From Loxodes magnus (lineage: Eukaryota; Ciliophora; Karyorelictea; Loxodida; Loxodidae): a stretch of DNA of 64,000 nt. Shown here one piece after another: positions 1-13,226 of the stretch (the first letter of the stretch is position 1; every line of letters starts with the position of its first letter). Below the pieces are notes generated by a model. That model saw nothing but the letters and a program-made list of their open reading frames with translations. It made no database searches and was not told where the DNA came from. The translations under genes were made by a program, and so were the position numbers. The DNA is taken from the NCBI GenBank assembly GCA_946699065.1, contig CAMPDV010000285.1, positions 1 through 64,000 of the forward strand, in the 5' to 3' direction.

Positions 1-2300
1 AGGAACTAACGAATGAACTCTTCTGAATAAAGATAAGAATTATCCAGGAAAGCTAATTCATTGTAATCTTTACGAATATGATAATATTATATATATTACT
101 ACAGTCATTGATTTACATGATTCCGATAATTAATTTGTTTATTCTTACAATCTAAAAATAAATAAAATTCTAAAAGAATGAGAAATAGAAGAAATTTAAG
201 GAATAACTGCATTTGTCGCAGTCGATAACTTTATGGCATTTTACGGAGGATTATACTGAGGAATGATTACAAACAATAATTTAACCCTAATGGATTTAAA
301 ATAAAATTATGATATTTCAATCAATCATTCAGATGAAGAATGTTTGGGGCCATGCCATGATTTATTATAAGAGAACATTAATCTTTTTTGGAGGGATCTA
401 TGTAAGAGGAAGATATAATGTTAGCAAAAAATCCATAAACTAATTATGATTTTACAATATTCCTAGAAACTGTAGTTCTAACTTAACATTATGCGGGTGG
501 CCTTGTAGCTATGGAACTTATGAAGATGAAAATGGAGAATGCTAGTTATGTTCTCGTGGTACTTATACAAAATAAAGTAATAAATGCAGCAAATGTCCTA
601 AAGGTATGGAGTAACCTATATTTGTAGCTTCTTCTGAAAGATAATGCTAACCTTGTGCAAAGGGATTCTATAATGATAAAGAAGGAGCTGAATTTTGTAT
701 TGCATGTCCTAACTATTTAGAATGTCCAATTTGGATCTACACTTCCTATCAAAGGATAGAAACAAAAAGAGGACTAATCAAAACAACCGCAAAGTTATTA
801 AGATAATGCAAGTGAAGTTTAGCGTTACAATTCATATATTATAATAGGGATTGACCTAATAATTAGCTTTTTAATTGTCCTTTTTATAACCAAGAAAGCA
901 TCTCGTCAAAAAATAAAAATGCTAGACATGCTTGATAAAAGCCATAACTATGTTCTTGGCCAGTTTATGAAATTGAAGAAAACTTCTTTAGGCGGACTCT
1001 TTTCTTCCTTCTTTGGTGTTCTGGCAATTGCATTTTTATTTAATAGCATAATAAGTTTATCTCTTGATAATATTGCAGAGAGTAAAGTCCTCATTCCTTA
1101 TCTTATTTTACAAGAAACTTACCCTACTATTAAGTCAAATATTTAATTTATATTAAAATTAGAATCTTATAATGGATAATGCTAAAGTGAGAAACTACTT
1201 GAATACTCAAAATGTCATGAAGATATCAGCTTTTAGTGAAATGAAATAACATCTGACATATTAGAAGAGAATAAGTTTCAATGCTAAATGGTGAATGGAA
1301 ACTGCTATGTAAAAATAACATGCAAGTAGTGTGAAATAAAAGGACCTTCTTACATCTTATTTAACCTAAAAGAAGATAAATCTTATGCTTCATCTATTTA
1401 ATTTAATGTCACTGCAACTTCCTCTATTCCTGAAGAAGTTTCAAGCATAAATACTACTACCAATCCTGATAAAGAAATGATTTTCAGAGGACCAGAGCCT
1501 ACCATACTTGAAGTTCTAACAATTGCTTCTGCCTTTGAAACAAAAAATCCAGATGATTTAAATCATAATGGAGAAACAGGTTATCATGTAATGAATGCAG
1601 GATATATAAGTAAAGGTACTTAATTACTAATTCTGAAATGTAGTTTACATCAGACTTATATGCAAGAATAGACTTTAAGCCAAGTGAAAATTCATTAATG
1701 ACAAGATAAGTTCTAAAATCTTCCTACGTTAACTTTATTTCAACTATTTTAGGATCTATTTTTGGATTAATGGGAGTTTTAGGAAAATTAATGGGTTTCA
1801 TAGAGAAGTGAAAAAGTAAAATAAAGAACATTTTGTATAAAAGACAAGCAAAAGGAGAATAATAAACCTTGAATAAAAATATAAGCTTATGAAGATAGTA
1901 ATATTAGCTTATTCCTATGATAAAAGCTTAAACTAAAAAAAGATTCTCAATATAAAAAGCTAGGTAAAAACTTAAGAAAGGAATTAAAATTTCATAAATC
2001 GCTTAATCGTTTTCTATTAATGAATTATACTAAGCTGCCAGGATATAATATCTCCACTTCAATAAAATCTAAACCTCATAAAGCAGAGAAATAAAGAATA
2101 AAGTTAAAAGAATCAAAGTGGCTATATTAGCTTATTAAATTTTCAGAAAAATACTTTAGACTTTCCTTCAGTTGACGATGAGAGTTAGTAAAATGACATG
2201 CAAATAAAATAAATTTAAGTTTATACTTATGAGAATGAGGTGACTGCAGCAAAAAAAGCAACGAAAGTGATAACTAGCTCTGACTATAATTTATATAATA
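1..2300 (+). CDS. Kelch-repeat / cysteine-rich transmembrane protein, 3' part (5' end outside window)
   Basis: Reading from the first base gives a beta-propeller-like ectodomain. A kelch blade (AFYGGLYWG) lies near 225-280 and a second (IFFGG then LWFYN) near 375-465. A GCC2/GCC3 (ephrin-receptor-like) cysteine-rich stretch follows at about 470-730 (C..C.RGTYT, C.PCAKGFY, C.ACP). A hydrophobic segment lies at about 835-895, then an extracellular-looking stretch, a second hydrophobic segment (STILGSIFGLMGVLGKLMG, about 1735-1800) and a basic tail. This order is usual for large ciliate surface proteins. The function is unknown; a surface or adhesion role is inferred from the architecture. The frame changes near 340, 830, 1620-1650 and 2100 without clear splice sites, so the gene is either slightly decayed or affected by indels. 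The 3' end is a guess from composition. Confidence 0.6.
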
Positions 2301-5231
2301 ATTTGAATTTAATTTTAAATTAGATTAAGTTTTAATTAGTGATTCCTGTATAGTATATAGTATTCTATAAGCTTTTATATATATTTAATCTACTCTCTCT
2401 GGTTACTTAATAAATAAACTTCTAAACTAAATATACTAAATATATTAAATATCAACTTTAAAATATAACTAATTTTATTCTTCCTCAACAAAATAACTTT
2501 TTAACTAAAGCTTTCAATAGCTAAGATTCTCAAGAGATAGCAAATTTATACCAAATTAAGATCTTAAATTTAAAATTTAGTATTTGATCTACTTTGAAAT
2601 ATCTCTATATATATGAATATAGTTAAAATGAAAGCTAATAGAAGTAGTTAGAGATAAATATTGGTATCTATATAGTAATGATTAATTTAAATGTTTAGCT
2701 ATTATTATCTTTACATTTTGTTTTTAATTAGTTATTTCTACAATTTTCATATATAAGAACAAAATATTTAAATTAAGGTACAATTATCTATATTTACTTT
2801 AGTAGCTTTAGTTTTTATATTATCTCATTTATATTTCTCTTTAAATATCTTTACTCATGCTATTTTTATTTATTACTAGTATTTCAAGTAAAAATTTCGA
2901 ATTATACAAAGCTTAGCTATTTTAATTGATTTATATATCACCAGCTATATTAGAAGCCACTTATTTAAAAAGGTTTCAAAGGTTTAGAAAATATAATAGT
3001 TGGAATGATAAATGGCTAAACTTAATTACAAGATTAGTAAATAAAGAAACTTCTTTATAAATAGATAGCACTATTGTTATAATATAATAAATAAGCAACT
3101 AATAAAGGTTTACTATATAACTAATACATAAAGCTAATTATCTACTTTAATTTAAGATTAATCATATAGATACCATTTAAGTCTAAAAATCACTAAATTC
3201 TTTTTTATTATCTTTATATATTAAGAATAATGAAATAAATTAGAAAATTAATATTTTATATAGCAAAGGAATAGTAAGACATTAAGGTAATAAAGCTTTA
3301 AGGTTAAAAGTATAGATATCTAGATATAATTATATATTCTATATATTAAATCAATATTTCAACATGTTCCTTAATTTTAGTTATATTTATGTCTTTATTA
3401 ACTTCAAAGAAATAAAAGCGAATGAAAGTAAAAATAGCTAAGGTTCAAACAGATTTATTTAGTTTCATTTTTAATTCTAAATATTCTTTGTATTAGCGAT
3501 CTATTAGTCACTGCTACCTTAAGAATTTAATATCTTTTAGAACTAAAAAAAGTTAGATTTTTTAGTTAAAGAATTAAAATTATAAATGAAATATAAATTA
3601 TTTAAGCAATATAATATTGATATGAATTGAAGAAATATTCACATATGAATATATTATTTATACAAGGATTAATAAATGATTTATATTAGAGTATTTAAGA
3701 TTATCAAGATATATAATTTATTAGAGAAACTTTAACTACTACTATTTTAATTTGCATATGAATTAAGTTATAGCTTTTATAAATTCAACTATACAAAGTA
3801 TATTCATTTCTATTATATATCAAAAGCTGCTAATAATTATAGGAACAGCAATAGTTGCTACAAATCATTTATTTTAATACAAAGAAGAAGGAATAAAGAA
3901 TTATTGTATAGTAGCAATCTCCTACTTTTACTAAATTAATTAGATAGCTATAATCAATTTTACTACCTACTTGTATCTTAAATACATAGAAAATTAGAAA
4001 GGAAAATAAAAATGTATATTGTTTTAAGAAAGCTACATATAAATGCTAGATTTACTATTTCTAATTTTAGATTTTTATATATCAAATTAAATTAATGTAA
4101 TTAATAACTTTTCAAACAACCAAAATTAATAAATTTCAATCAATACATATCTTTAAAGACTTTTTCATATATATTTTGCTTATTTATAATTCAGCTATGT
4201 AGAACCATTTAAGATGAACCTTGAAAAAATAATTTCACTTATTTAAAATCAGCGAAGCTGAAGTATAGATATAGTTTAAATTGGCGAAAAGAATCTTGAT
4301 AATGTTACCTGTTATTAGAAATAATAAAAGTTATAGTTATGAAAATACTTTTAATAAAGTTAAAATAGTAAAATCTTAATCAATCTAATAATAATCTAAT
4401 ATTTAAAATATAAGATATAAAGTATTCTACTAGCAAAATTTAATTAAAGATGCAATTAAAAAGAGATTAATAAACTGTTTATTTTAGAATTAATAAATAG
4501 TTTGGAATATTTATTAGTAAATTATAGCAACTTGAAATATACTAAAAAATAGTTATTATCCCCATTTAAAAAAATTATAGATTCAATCAGATATTTTAAT
4601 TTACTTAGTTAAAATAATTCAATCCAAATTAAATTTTTCTAAATATTGAAAAAATTCGAATAAATAGAATTCAGATGATTTCTCATATTAAATAATCAAT
4701 AAGAATACATTTATAGAGAATGATTATAAATACATTATACATAAAGTTACTTACCATTTAAATGGTTTTCTTAAGAATAAAAATAAAATTGTAAATATGT
4801 AATCTGAAAATAAAAATAATAAGATTAAAATTAATTTAGATGTAATACAAATTAAAAAATTGATATACTTAGAGGTGTCGATCTAATTAAGTTAAATAAT
4901 TATCTAAATAATTAAATATTCTATCTTAAATTTCTTTGAAAGCAAATGCTAAATAATCTTAATTATATAATACATAAATTATGTTTCAAAATATTGACAT
5001 AGTAAGATTAAATAATATTTTCCATAATCTAGTTCTTAAATAAATTTAAATAAGTAGTAATAATTGGAATTATATTAGTATGCTTAAGTCTTAAATATTA
5101 AGTAATCTAAAACTATTAATGTAAATATTGTATATATATAAAGTTTTATCTAAAACTATTAAAAATCACAAAGAAATTTTATGTTTTAAAAAATTTTAAC
5201 TACTTAAAAACTTTATTATCATATATTATAA
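2301..5231. other. AT-rich stretch without a recognisable gene
   Basis: I see no domain motif, tRNA or repeat with a partner elsewhere in the window. All frames are open because stop codons are reassigned, so openness carries no information here. Some Q/N/Y/F-rich frames are present but none shows a conserved pattern. Confidence 0.5.
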
Positions 5232-5662
5232 TATAAAATGGATGTCGGCCGCATCAGATAAATTAGTAGGTAATCTGGTACGGTGTTTACTGCATTGTGA
5301 TTATATCTTGCACTAGATACCACCACGGGGAAGGGTGGATAAGCTCCGTTGAGACATACCTAACTTATCCCGAGAGTTCTCTTTAGCAGTATGAAAGTTT
5401 ACTGACGGGCCTTCTAATTACTGACTTAATAACTAATTCTTATTTAGACCTTATTCAAGAAGACTGAAGCATTTGACTCAATATTTAAGAATAATTTTTA
5501 ATAAGAAGATTCCCCATTTGGGAGAAACAGACATGAATTATTGGACCTCTAGAATTTTAACAAGAAACATGAGAACATTTTTCTTAATATTAAATATTAA
5601 TATTGAAAGAGATTCGCGCCAATGAGGTGCTACGCGCTCTATAATCCTTTTTATTTATTTAT
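5232..5662 (+). repeat. SINE-like repeat family A, copy 1
   Basis: A unit of about 400 bp, markedly richer in GC than its surroundings. It starts just after a TATAAAATGG motif and ends in a stem-loop (5608-5640, ending GCTACGCGCTCT) followed by a T-rich TTTA-repeat tail. A second copy at 53970-54400 is roughly 85-90% identical throughout, and a diverged third lies at 62870-63121 on the minus strand. The 3' hairpin plus short tandem tail is the layout of LINE-mobilised SINEs. I find no convincing tRNA A/B boxes, so the head is of unknown origin. A structured non-coding RNA or a short ORF starting at the ATG (5238) is an alternative. Confidence 0.65.
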
Positions 5663-6774
5663 AAGATTTTCTTAAAATAAGTATGAGATATATAACTTTT
5701 AAATTATAAGATGATCTATTTATTATTCAAAGGTAGCTTTTAAATTTATTCTTGCTTGGAATTTTAATATTAATTTTCTTCTAAATAAGCTTCTAACATT
5801 TCTAATTGCTCCACTTTGTTGGTTCTATTATTCCTTATAAAAATTATGTTTCTATTATAATTTAACTCTGTATTATGAACATATTAAAGATATTTTATAA
5901 AAAATTGAAATTGAAGGTTTTATTTTCTTTAAATCAACAGTTACTAATTAAATATTCTATATTATTGTAAAATAATTATCTTTATTCCATTCTTTTATTA
6001 ACAAATTGAATAAAAATTTTTAATATATAAAGTTATAAATTTATTATAAAAGAAATTCTTCATACTTTAATAATAAGCTTTAATTAACTTAAAGATTATT
6101 AAATTGGTCTCTTTAATTAAAGAATCTTTGCTTAAAATTATTTTAGTGTATTTAGAATATTATTAAATTAATACCCATTTGTAAATTTAAATCTTAACAG
6201 TCTTATTTTATAGAAATAGCTAAAGGCTTATTAATACTCTATAAAGAATATTAGCAATGAAGTATAAGATAAACTTAAAAATTAGTATCTATTCTTATTT
6301 CAGCAAATAAGCATTATATTAGTAATATTTCTTAAGTTTTAGGATAATTACTTACATTTATACAGATGTATTTCTGAATTTTCCACTGTTTCTATTTAAA
6401 CTATTTTATTGTTACTTAACATTTATATTTTAGATAGTATGATATAATTAATCAATTAGCAAATTCTTAGTTGCATTAAATAAAGTTATTGAGAAATAAT
6501 GATTAACTATTTCTAATTAGCTCACTTAAATAATTTAATTATGTGCATAATTTCTATTTAATCCATTATTAATAGTAGTTGTAGAATCTTATAAAAGCTA
6601 TCTAAATTACTAAAGTGATTCATATCACAGCTAATTACGTAGTAGCAATTTCTATTATTTTATTGCTAATTAAAATAGTAAATATAATATTTTAGAATCT
6701 TATTTTTCATCTAATTTTCTCTGAAGTTAAGTAGAGATGAAACTTATAAAATATTTTATTATATATAAAATGGC
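5663..6774. other. AT-rich gap, no gene seen
   Basis: Very AT-rich sequence without motifs or repeats that match other parts of the window. Confidence 0.45.
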
Positions 6775-7620
6775 TTCTAAGAAATAACAGAACTTTGAAC
6801 AAAACATTTAAACAGCAAATTCTCTAAAAAATAAAAAACCCAAATAATTACAATCAGTGAGAGTGAGAAATATGATTGATATGACGAACGTTAACCACTT
6901 GGAAATCCAGAACTAAAAAAACTTCCGACACAAACTCAAATAGAAATATTATCATAGTCATTAAAAGAGTTTATGTTCAAAAATAGATACCTCACTGATA
7001 AAGCAGAAAAATTAGAAAAATTAATAACGTCTTTACTTGAGAAACAATATTAATCATCATAAGAAATAGAAAACAAACTGGAACAAAGAATTCTTTAAAT
7101 TTAATAATAAATTCAGGTTACGCCATTTTCGTTTTAACAGAATTAATCAGATCCTATGGAAATAGAAAATGAAGCCTTAAATTAAAATAAACAGTAAACG
7201 TTTATTCATAATGACTAGTAAATTGAAATTAAGTAAGTGCTACAGGAATAATAGTTTAAAAGAAGAATAAAATATTACGTGTGCAATAAATAACACCAAT
7301 GAAAATACTGCTACTAACTAAGCGAAATTTAAAGAAAGAATAAGATATTTTTAGAAAACTATTTAGGATATATCCAATATAAAGAGGAAAATTTTATAGA
7401 AAAAATTCTTTAATTCAAATCTTAATCCAGTGAGAAATAATTAGGAAAGCTACAGACAAGATCAAAACTATTCAGAATATTAAAGAATGGTGCACTAATG
7501 AAGTACTACACCGCCTAACTAAGTCTAGTAGAAATTCAAGACAAACTAATGGAGACAAGCTGATAGAATAGGTCAGATGGTATCTACAAAGGCTTTAACA
7601 AAGCTTTTTAACTTTAACTT
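6775..7620 (+). repeat. Left arm of a long inverted repeat
   Basis: The reverse complement of 9091-9934 matches this stretch almost base for base (about 96-97% in the 60-base blocks I compared, with single mismatches and one-base indels). The arms begin at TTCTAAGAAATAACAG and end inside an AACTTT microsatellite. The 1470-bp spacer carries a further dispersed repeat. The arms contain an ORF1-like reading frame, so this looks like an inverted duplication of one element rather than ordinary transposon ends. Confidence 0.9.
6777..7610 (+). mobile_element. ORF1-like (gag-like) element inside the left arm
   Basis: One frame reads as a hydrophilic protein. A short N-terminus (QPLGNPELKKLP) is followed by a coiled-coil stretch (AEKLEKLITSLLEKQ; EIENKLEQRILQI), a degenerate zinc-knuckle-like motif (VCNKQHQWKYC) and a basic C-terminus. 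The layout resembles the other ORF1-like proteins of the window (15.9-16.8, 13.2-14.0, 19.7-20.5 and 58.9-59.5 kb). Whether it comes from a LINE or another retroelement cannot be told, since no reverse transcriptase adjoins it. It looks like an old, non-intact copy. Confidence 0.5.
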
Positions 7621-8039
7621 TAACTTTATGATTATTCAATAAAATAACTAAATTATTAATGCTTTTAACTAAAACCTTTCTTTTTTAAATTCTGCAATCT
7701 TAGATATTTTACATAACTCTTTTTAAAAATTTAAAATTTATATTATAAAGCATAATTAACATTATAAAAGAATAAATAATAAAAGAAAGAAATTACAACT
7801 TTTACTGTAAAAATCTGAAAATTGATAGTAGAACTTTATAAAATAGATGAATTAGCTATTTTAGTATGATAATAGATCTAGTTATTTCTTAAAATTAATC
7901 TATTTCTTAATCTATTTTTTATTCTTTTCTAACTTTAAAATTTTTCTTTATTAATTTTTTCTATATTCAAACTGATTTAATCGATTGAAAAATTAGGTAT
8001 TTCTATTTTAGCAAAGATTTATATTGAATATTTAAAAAT

Positions 8040-8343
8040 CATTAATCATTAATTCATTAAAAAACTGTTCGCCTTCCGGCTTAATTGAAGTTCATGCATA
8101 TTCTTTCCTTGCATTACTCTTTTTCCTTAACTTCTCTTTTTTTAATAATCTGAGTTAAAATTTTTTTTTCAGATTTTCCCATTTCCCGATGAGTAGAATT
8201 CTGTTGCTCGCTACTTCAGTTGCTATTAGTTAACATTTCTCCATATATTCATTCTTATTTATTTTTATTGAGGAAATTTCCGCCATAAATGTCAAGTGCT
8301 GTCTCAAATGTAGCCATTTTTTCTTGCTCTAGGAAATGTCTTT
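8040..8343. repeat. Dispersed copy of the 25539-25855 segment
   Basis: About 300 bp align with 25539-25855 in the same orientation. Shared blocks include CAGATTTTCCCATTTCCCG, TTGCTCGCTA..TTCAGTTGCTATTAGTTAA and TTTTTTCTTGCTCT. The partner lies in an ORF1-like element read on the minus strand, so this is probably a fragment of that element inserted into the spacer of the inverted repeat. Identity is roughly 80-85% by eye. Confidence 0.75.
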
Positions 8344-9090
8344 TCTTGTTTGTCGAATATTTAAAAATAAATAAATTTCTCCAAGCATTTCTTCTATATG
8401 TTTTGCAATAAAGATATATTTAATCTTTCATGATTATTTTACATATTTCGGTTCATAGCATCAAAGTATCTATTTAAACTTTCTTTGATTATTAATAAAT
8501 TTCAGGTTATTTTTTATAATATTTCCACATTTTTCAAGGATTGTTTAATATTTTCAATTTTACCTGAATCTTAGTAGAAAAATTTGAGTGCTCTAAATTA
8601 ATAACATAATAGTATTCTTTTTTGTTTTGGTATTAGTTTATATAGACTAATGGAATATAATTCTAAAAATATTTAGCATTGTTTTTCTAATTAATATGAG
8701 ATATTTACAACTCTATTACACTGATAAATATTAAAAAGCTTCTAATATAATCTCTTTTATTGACAAAGCATTACTCATTTATTTTAATTATTACATTTAC
8801 TCATTTTCTTTTCTAGAAGCTCATTGTACTATTTTAACTATTAAATTACTTTATATTAATAAATATAATTTTGAATTAACTAATTAAAGAAATAAGCTAC
8901 TAAAGCAAATAAAATAAATAAATTAATATTAATTTAAGCTAAAAATTAAGCAAAAAAAAGAAAATAAAGATGAAAAGTAAAGAATTAGGAAGTTATTTAT
9001 ATAAGCTTAAAATTAAATTTACCAGCTATCATATGAACAATTTTAAAAGATTATATTAAATTTTAAAGCGTAAACTGCTTATAAAGAATA

Positions 9091-9934
9091 AGTTAAAGTT
9101 AAAAAGCTTTGTTAAACCTTTGTAGAAACCATCTGACCTATTCTATCAGCTTGTCTCCATTAGTTTGTCTTGAATTTCTACTAGACTTAGTTAGGCGGTG
9201 TAGCACTTCATTAGTGCACCATTCTTTAATATTCTGAATAGTTTTTATCTTGTCTGTAGCTTTCCTAATTATTTCTCCCTGGATTAAGATTTGGATTAAA
9301 GAATTGTTTTCTATAAATGTTTCCGCTTTATGTTGGATATCCTAAATAGTTTTCTAAAAATATCTTATTCTTTCTTTAAATTTCGCTTAGTTAGTAGAAG
9401 TATTTTCATTGGCGTTATTTATTGCACACTTAATATTTTATTCTTCTTTTAAACTATTATTCCTGTAACACTTACTTAATTTCAATTTACTAGTCATTAT
9501 GAATAAACGTTTACTGTTTATTTTAATTTAAGGCTTCATTTTCTATTTCCATAGGATCTGATTAATTCTGTTAAATCGAAAATGGTGTTACCTGAATTTA
9601 TTATTAAATTTAAAGAATTCTTTGTTCCAGTTTGTTTTCTATTTCTTATGATGATTAATATTGTTTCTCAAGTAAAGACGTTATTAATTTTTCTAATTTT
9701 TCTGCTTTATCAGTGAGGTATCTATTTTTGAACATAAACTCTTTTAATGACTATGATAATATTTCTATTTGAGTTTGTGTCGGAAGTTTTTTTTAGTTCT
9801 GGATTTCCAAGTGGTTAACGTTCGTCATATCAATCATATTTCTCACTTTCACTGATTGTAATTATTTGGGTTTTTTATTTTTTAGAGAATTTGCTGTTTA
9901 AATGTTTTGTTCAAAGTTCTGTTATTTCTTAGAA
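9091..9934 (-). repeat. Right arm of the long inverted repeat
   Basis: Reverse-complement partner of 6775-7620, carrying the same ORF1-like frame on the minus strand. It differs by scattered substitutions, including changes in the zinc-knuckle-like motif. A transcript crossing both arms would fold into a hairpin of more than 800 bp. The rest of the spacer (7621-9090) shows nothing beyond the 8040-8343 repeat. Confidence 0.9.
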
Positions 9935-12361
9935 TTTAATTATTATAAATAAAAGAGACTTAATATGGTATTTATATAAGAATAAATATAGAACTTAGTA
10001 GAATCTAAATTTAATGGAATATCTCAAGAATCATAATAAAATAATTTAAATTTTATCTTTTTTAGGTTACAAATTTAGTAAAATATTTGATTATAAAATG
10101 AATAAAATTTAGAACTAATAAGGAACAAAAGCGTGAAATAGAATATTTGAAAGCTTAGTATAGCTAAATATTTAAAGTATTATTATAAAGAATAGCTTAT
10201 GCTTTTTATTACAAATTGTTAATTTTACTTTAGATTTATTATTTACGTATATTTATTCTCCTGACTGTATTAAATATTGCTTTTGGTTAAATATTTTAAT
10301 TACTATTAATATATTAAAATGTTTCTGTTCTTATTTATGAAGCAAATTAAAAAGATATAAGAACATATAATTATAGCTTACATAATGTCAGTAATTAAAG
10401 TAATAGAATTGATATTAATAGCATGTCTCATTAGTAGAAAGAATAGTTGATAATAAATATTATTGAAATTATAGTAGAATCATAATTAAAAATAAATATT
10501 TAATTAGCTAGTTATTTTAACTAGATCTAAAATTAATTAATGTAAAAATATTAAAAACATATTAGAATATTTAAATAAACTGTATATGTTTACTAGTAGA
10601 TTCTCTTTTAATTAACTACTAATAATAAAGAATACATTCAATTATTTGTTTATAATACTTAAAACATAAAGCTAAAATACTAATTATTTATTACTTTTAT
10701 AAAACTTTTATTTCCTAATAATTCTCGCTTCAGGAAAATATAGAATAGTCAATTAAAAAAACTGATGTGTAATTAAGTGAAACAAAGCATTCTAGCAATT
10801 TTGTTTACTTTAAGTTTATAATGCAAATTTAAAAATTTGATGTAAGCTTTTTAATTTAACGTATAATTAAAATAATATTAATATTCTATTAAAATAAGCT
10901 ATTTTCTTGCTTAATTATATCTTTTTGGCATAAATAAATTATTTAAGGAATTAGTTATTTAAGCATTTCTAGTAAAGCAGTTACAGTCTTTAAATAAATA
11001 GATGGAATGATGAATTTTATAAATAAATAGCTAATTAAAAATAATGGATTTGGTAAATATTTAGCATACAAATCTAATAACTAAACTTACTTTTATAAAT
11101 ATTTGTACATTTTCTGTAAAATATTTAAATTATAATAATAATTAGAAATATTAAAGTAGAGATACTATAACTATATTTTATTATAGATTGAAGTGAATAA
11201 ATATAACAGTAACTAATTATATATTTATCTCTTATATACTTTAGCTAATTAACTATATTTGAGAAGTTATTAAGCCTATTTAAATATATTTAGTAAAGCT
11301 ATCACTATACTATTTTAAATGGTTATAACCATTTTACATTAAATAAAGAGAGTTTATTTAAATTAACTAATATTAATAACTATACTGATGCTTAATACTA
11401 TTATAGATAGATAGAACTTTCTCATACCAGTTCTAAGAAATAGTTACTTAGTTATTCTAATAAACTCTCTTTATATTTCTAGAAATATACTATATTTAAC
11501 TATATTAATCTAAGAACTAGATTACATTTATCAATAATCAGCATATAAAATTAAAAAGCTGTTAAATTACCGCAAAGAGATCAAGATTAAGATGAAAGAT
11601 TCATAAAATTTATCATTTTCCAATAAAAGTCAAACAAAACCAATTTTAATAGATCAGCTTGGTCTATTATAAAGCATAAATATCTTTTAAATAAAAGAAT
11701 TAAAATATATTATTGAGGATATTTAAATGATTTGATGATATATTATTAAATATATTTTTTACTTTCTTAATTATTATTAATTTTTATTATTTATATCTAC
11801 TAGTAGATTCTTTTTATTTTATGAAATATATATAACCATTTTCTATTTTAAATCAGAAAAAATCAAAAACATCTCCATCAATTAAATAAATTAGAATTTT
11901 TTATTTTTCCTTTATAATTATTTTGATTTTCAATTTATAATATTTTTATATTAATTGTTTTATTTTCATATTCCTTCATATCCTGATCCATTATTAAAAA
12001 GGTAGCTTCCCCTCCCTTATATTTTATACTTTACTCCACTTTAAATCCCTTTTATTCTCCTTTATAGATATCTTCTTTTGCATATCTCATAATTGCTTAT
12101 CCTAATCTCTCTTCTTCATAAATCTACTTAGCATATTTCCTTGTATTCTTTCATCATTAGATTCCATATAATGAAATTAAGAAACAATTAGACTAAAATC
12201 AATCTTATTCTAGCTAACAGTTAGATACCTTAATTGAAATTTTATTTTTATAGGTGAGAATAAAAAATTTTAGGACACCGTGAAGCAACTAATTTAGCAA
12301 ATAAACAGCCTATATACAAATTAACTAATTTTAAAATGATAAATAAATAATAGATAAACAA
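9935..12361. other. AT-rich gap, no gene seen
   Basis: No domain, tRNA or repeat recognised. 11980-12180 is pyrimidine-rich on the plus strand but without repeat structure. Confidence 0.45.
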
Positions 12362-12640
12362 GATTAAAGAGCGCGTAGCACCTCAACGACGCGTAGCTCT
12401 TTTATTAAGATTTTTAAGTTAAAAAAAAATTATTTTCTGAAGTTTTCCACTGTGCTAGCATCCTTTGTGAGTCTCATCTTCTTTAAGGCGTGATCGGAAT
12501 GCTCCCTAAGAGACTTTAGTATCTGGCATCTTTCATCAATAATGTTAATTGATGACTCTTAAGTCTTTGTCTTCTCTCTTGGCTTCTACCAAAATTCTTG
12601 GTAGGTTTTTCACCTATGGATATTTCCTTGTACAAGATAT
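12362..12640 (-). repeat. SINE-like repeat family B, copy 1
   Basis: Read on the minus strand, this copy ends in the stem-loop at 12367-12400 (ending GCTACGCGCTCT) followed by a TTTAT-rich tail, as in family A. Its body is different and matches 24455-24641 and 24898-25225: shared blocks are TCTGGCATCTTTCA, TTCTCTCTTGGCTTCTACCA and a CGGAATGCTCC-like block. The shared 3' tail with unrelated bodies suggests mobilisation by one LINE machinery. Confidence 0.65.
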
Positions 12641-12699
12641 ACACAATCCAATGAAGATTGAATAATAGAATTTAATATTATTCAAACACAAAATGATAG

Positions 12700-13080
12700 A
12701 TAATTATTTAAAAAATAAAATTAAGATCAATTATGTGCTGATTCTGTAGAAAAATAGGGCACATAAAAAAAGAGCTGTTGGAGATACCATAAATTTCAAA
12801 AGTACGAAAATAAAAAATTCTGAAAAAGCCTACCCAAAGTTTATTGTACATCTAAAGGTGAGCTATATAGAAGAAAAATGATTGGCAGAGAAAAATTACT
12901 AGAATAAAATGTAGATACTCAAAAAAGAAGAACCAAGTAAATATTTGGTAAGGACTGAATCTGCGACATGATAAAAACTGTAAAAAAGGCAGATTAGTTG
13001 CCATGGATATGTTATATAAGAATACGAATCCGAAGAAGAAATCGAGATCTCAACGAATCTTACGATGATTTCTTAACCTC
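12700..13080 (+). mobile_element. Fragment of an ORF1-like zinc-knuckle protein
   Basis: A CCHC-like motif (CWFCRKIGHIKKE) is encoded near 12728-12768. It is followed by K/R-rich and acidic segments (EYESEEEIE near 13025) comparable with the ends of other ORF1-like copies in the window. An old fragment; family and ends are uncertain. Confidence 0.35.
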
Positions 13081-13135
13081 TTTATAACTAATAAGTGACA
13101 AGCTATATAAAGAAGACATCATATTAATAAAATAT

Positions 13136-13155
13136 CTTATCTTATCTTATCTTTT
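13136..13155. repeat. (CTTAT)n microsatellite
   Basis: About four tandem CTTAT units directly before the next ORF1-like element. Confidence 0.8.
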
Positions 13156-13226
13156 AAAAATTGTTATAAGTTTAAAATATTAATTATTTAATAATATTAA
13201 AAAATAAAAAAAGGATTTAAGGAAAT

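Noticed and set aside
5232-5330. 5S rRNA gene or 5S-derived SINE head (TGTCGGCC start of family A)
   Set aside because: Only about eight bases resemble a ciliate 5S start; the internal control region and helix pairing do not follow.
5608-5645. Helitron 3' end (hairpin near an element end)
   Set aside because: No CTRR end, no TC start and no Rep/helicase; the hairpin is followed by a TTTA tail, which fits SINE/LINE ends better.
7603-7626. (AACTTT)n run as a telomere-like addition
   Set aside because: Only about three units, lying at the inner edge of an inverted-repeat arm; an ordinary microsatellite.
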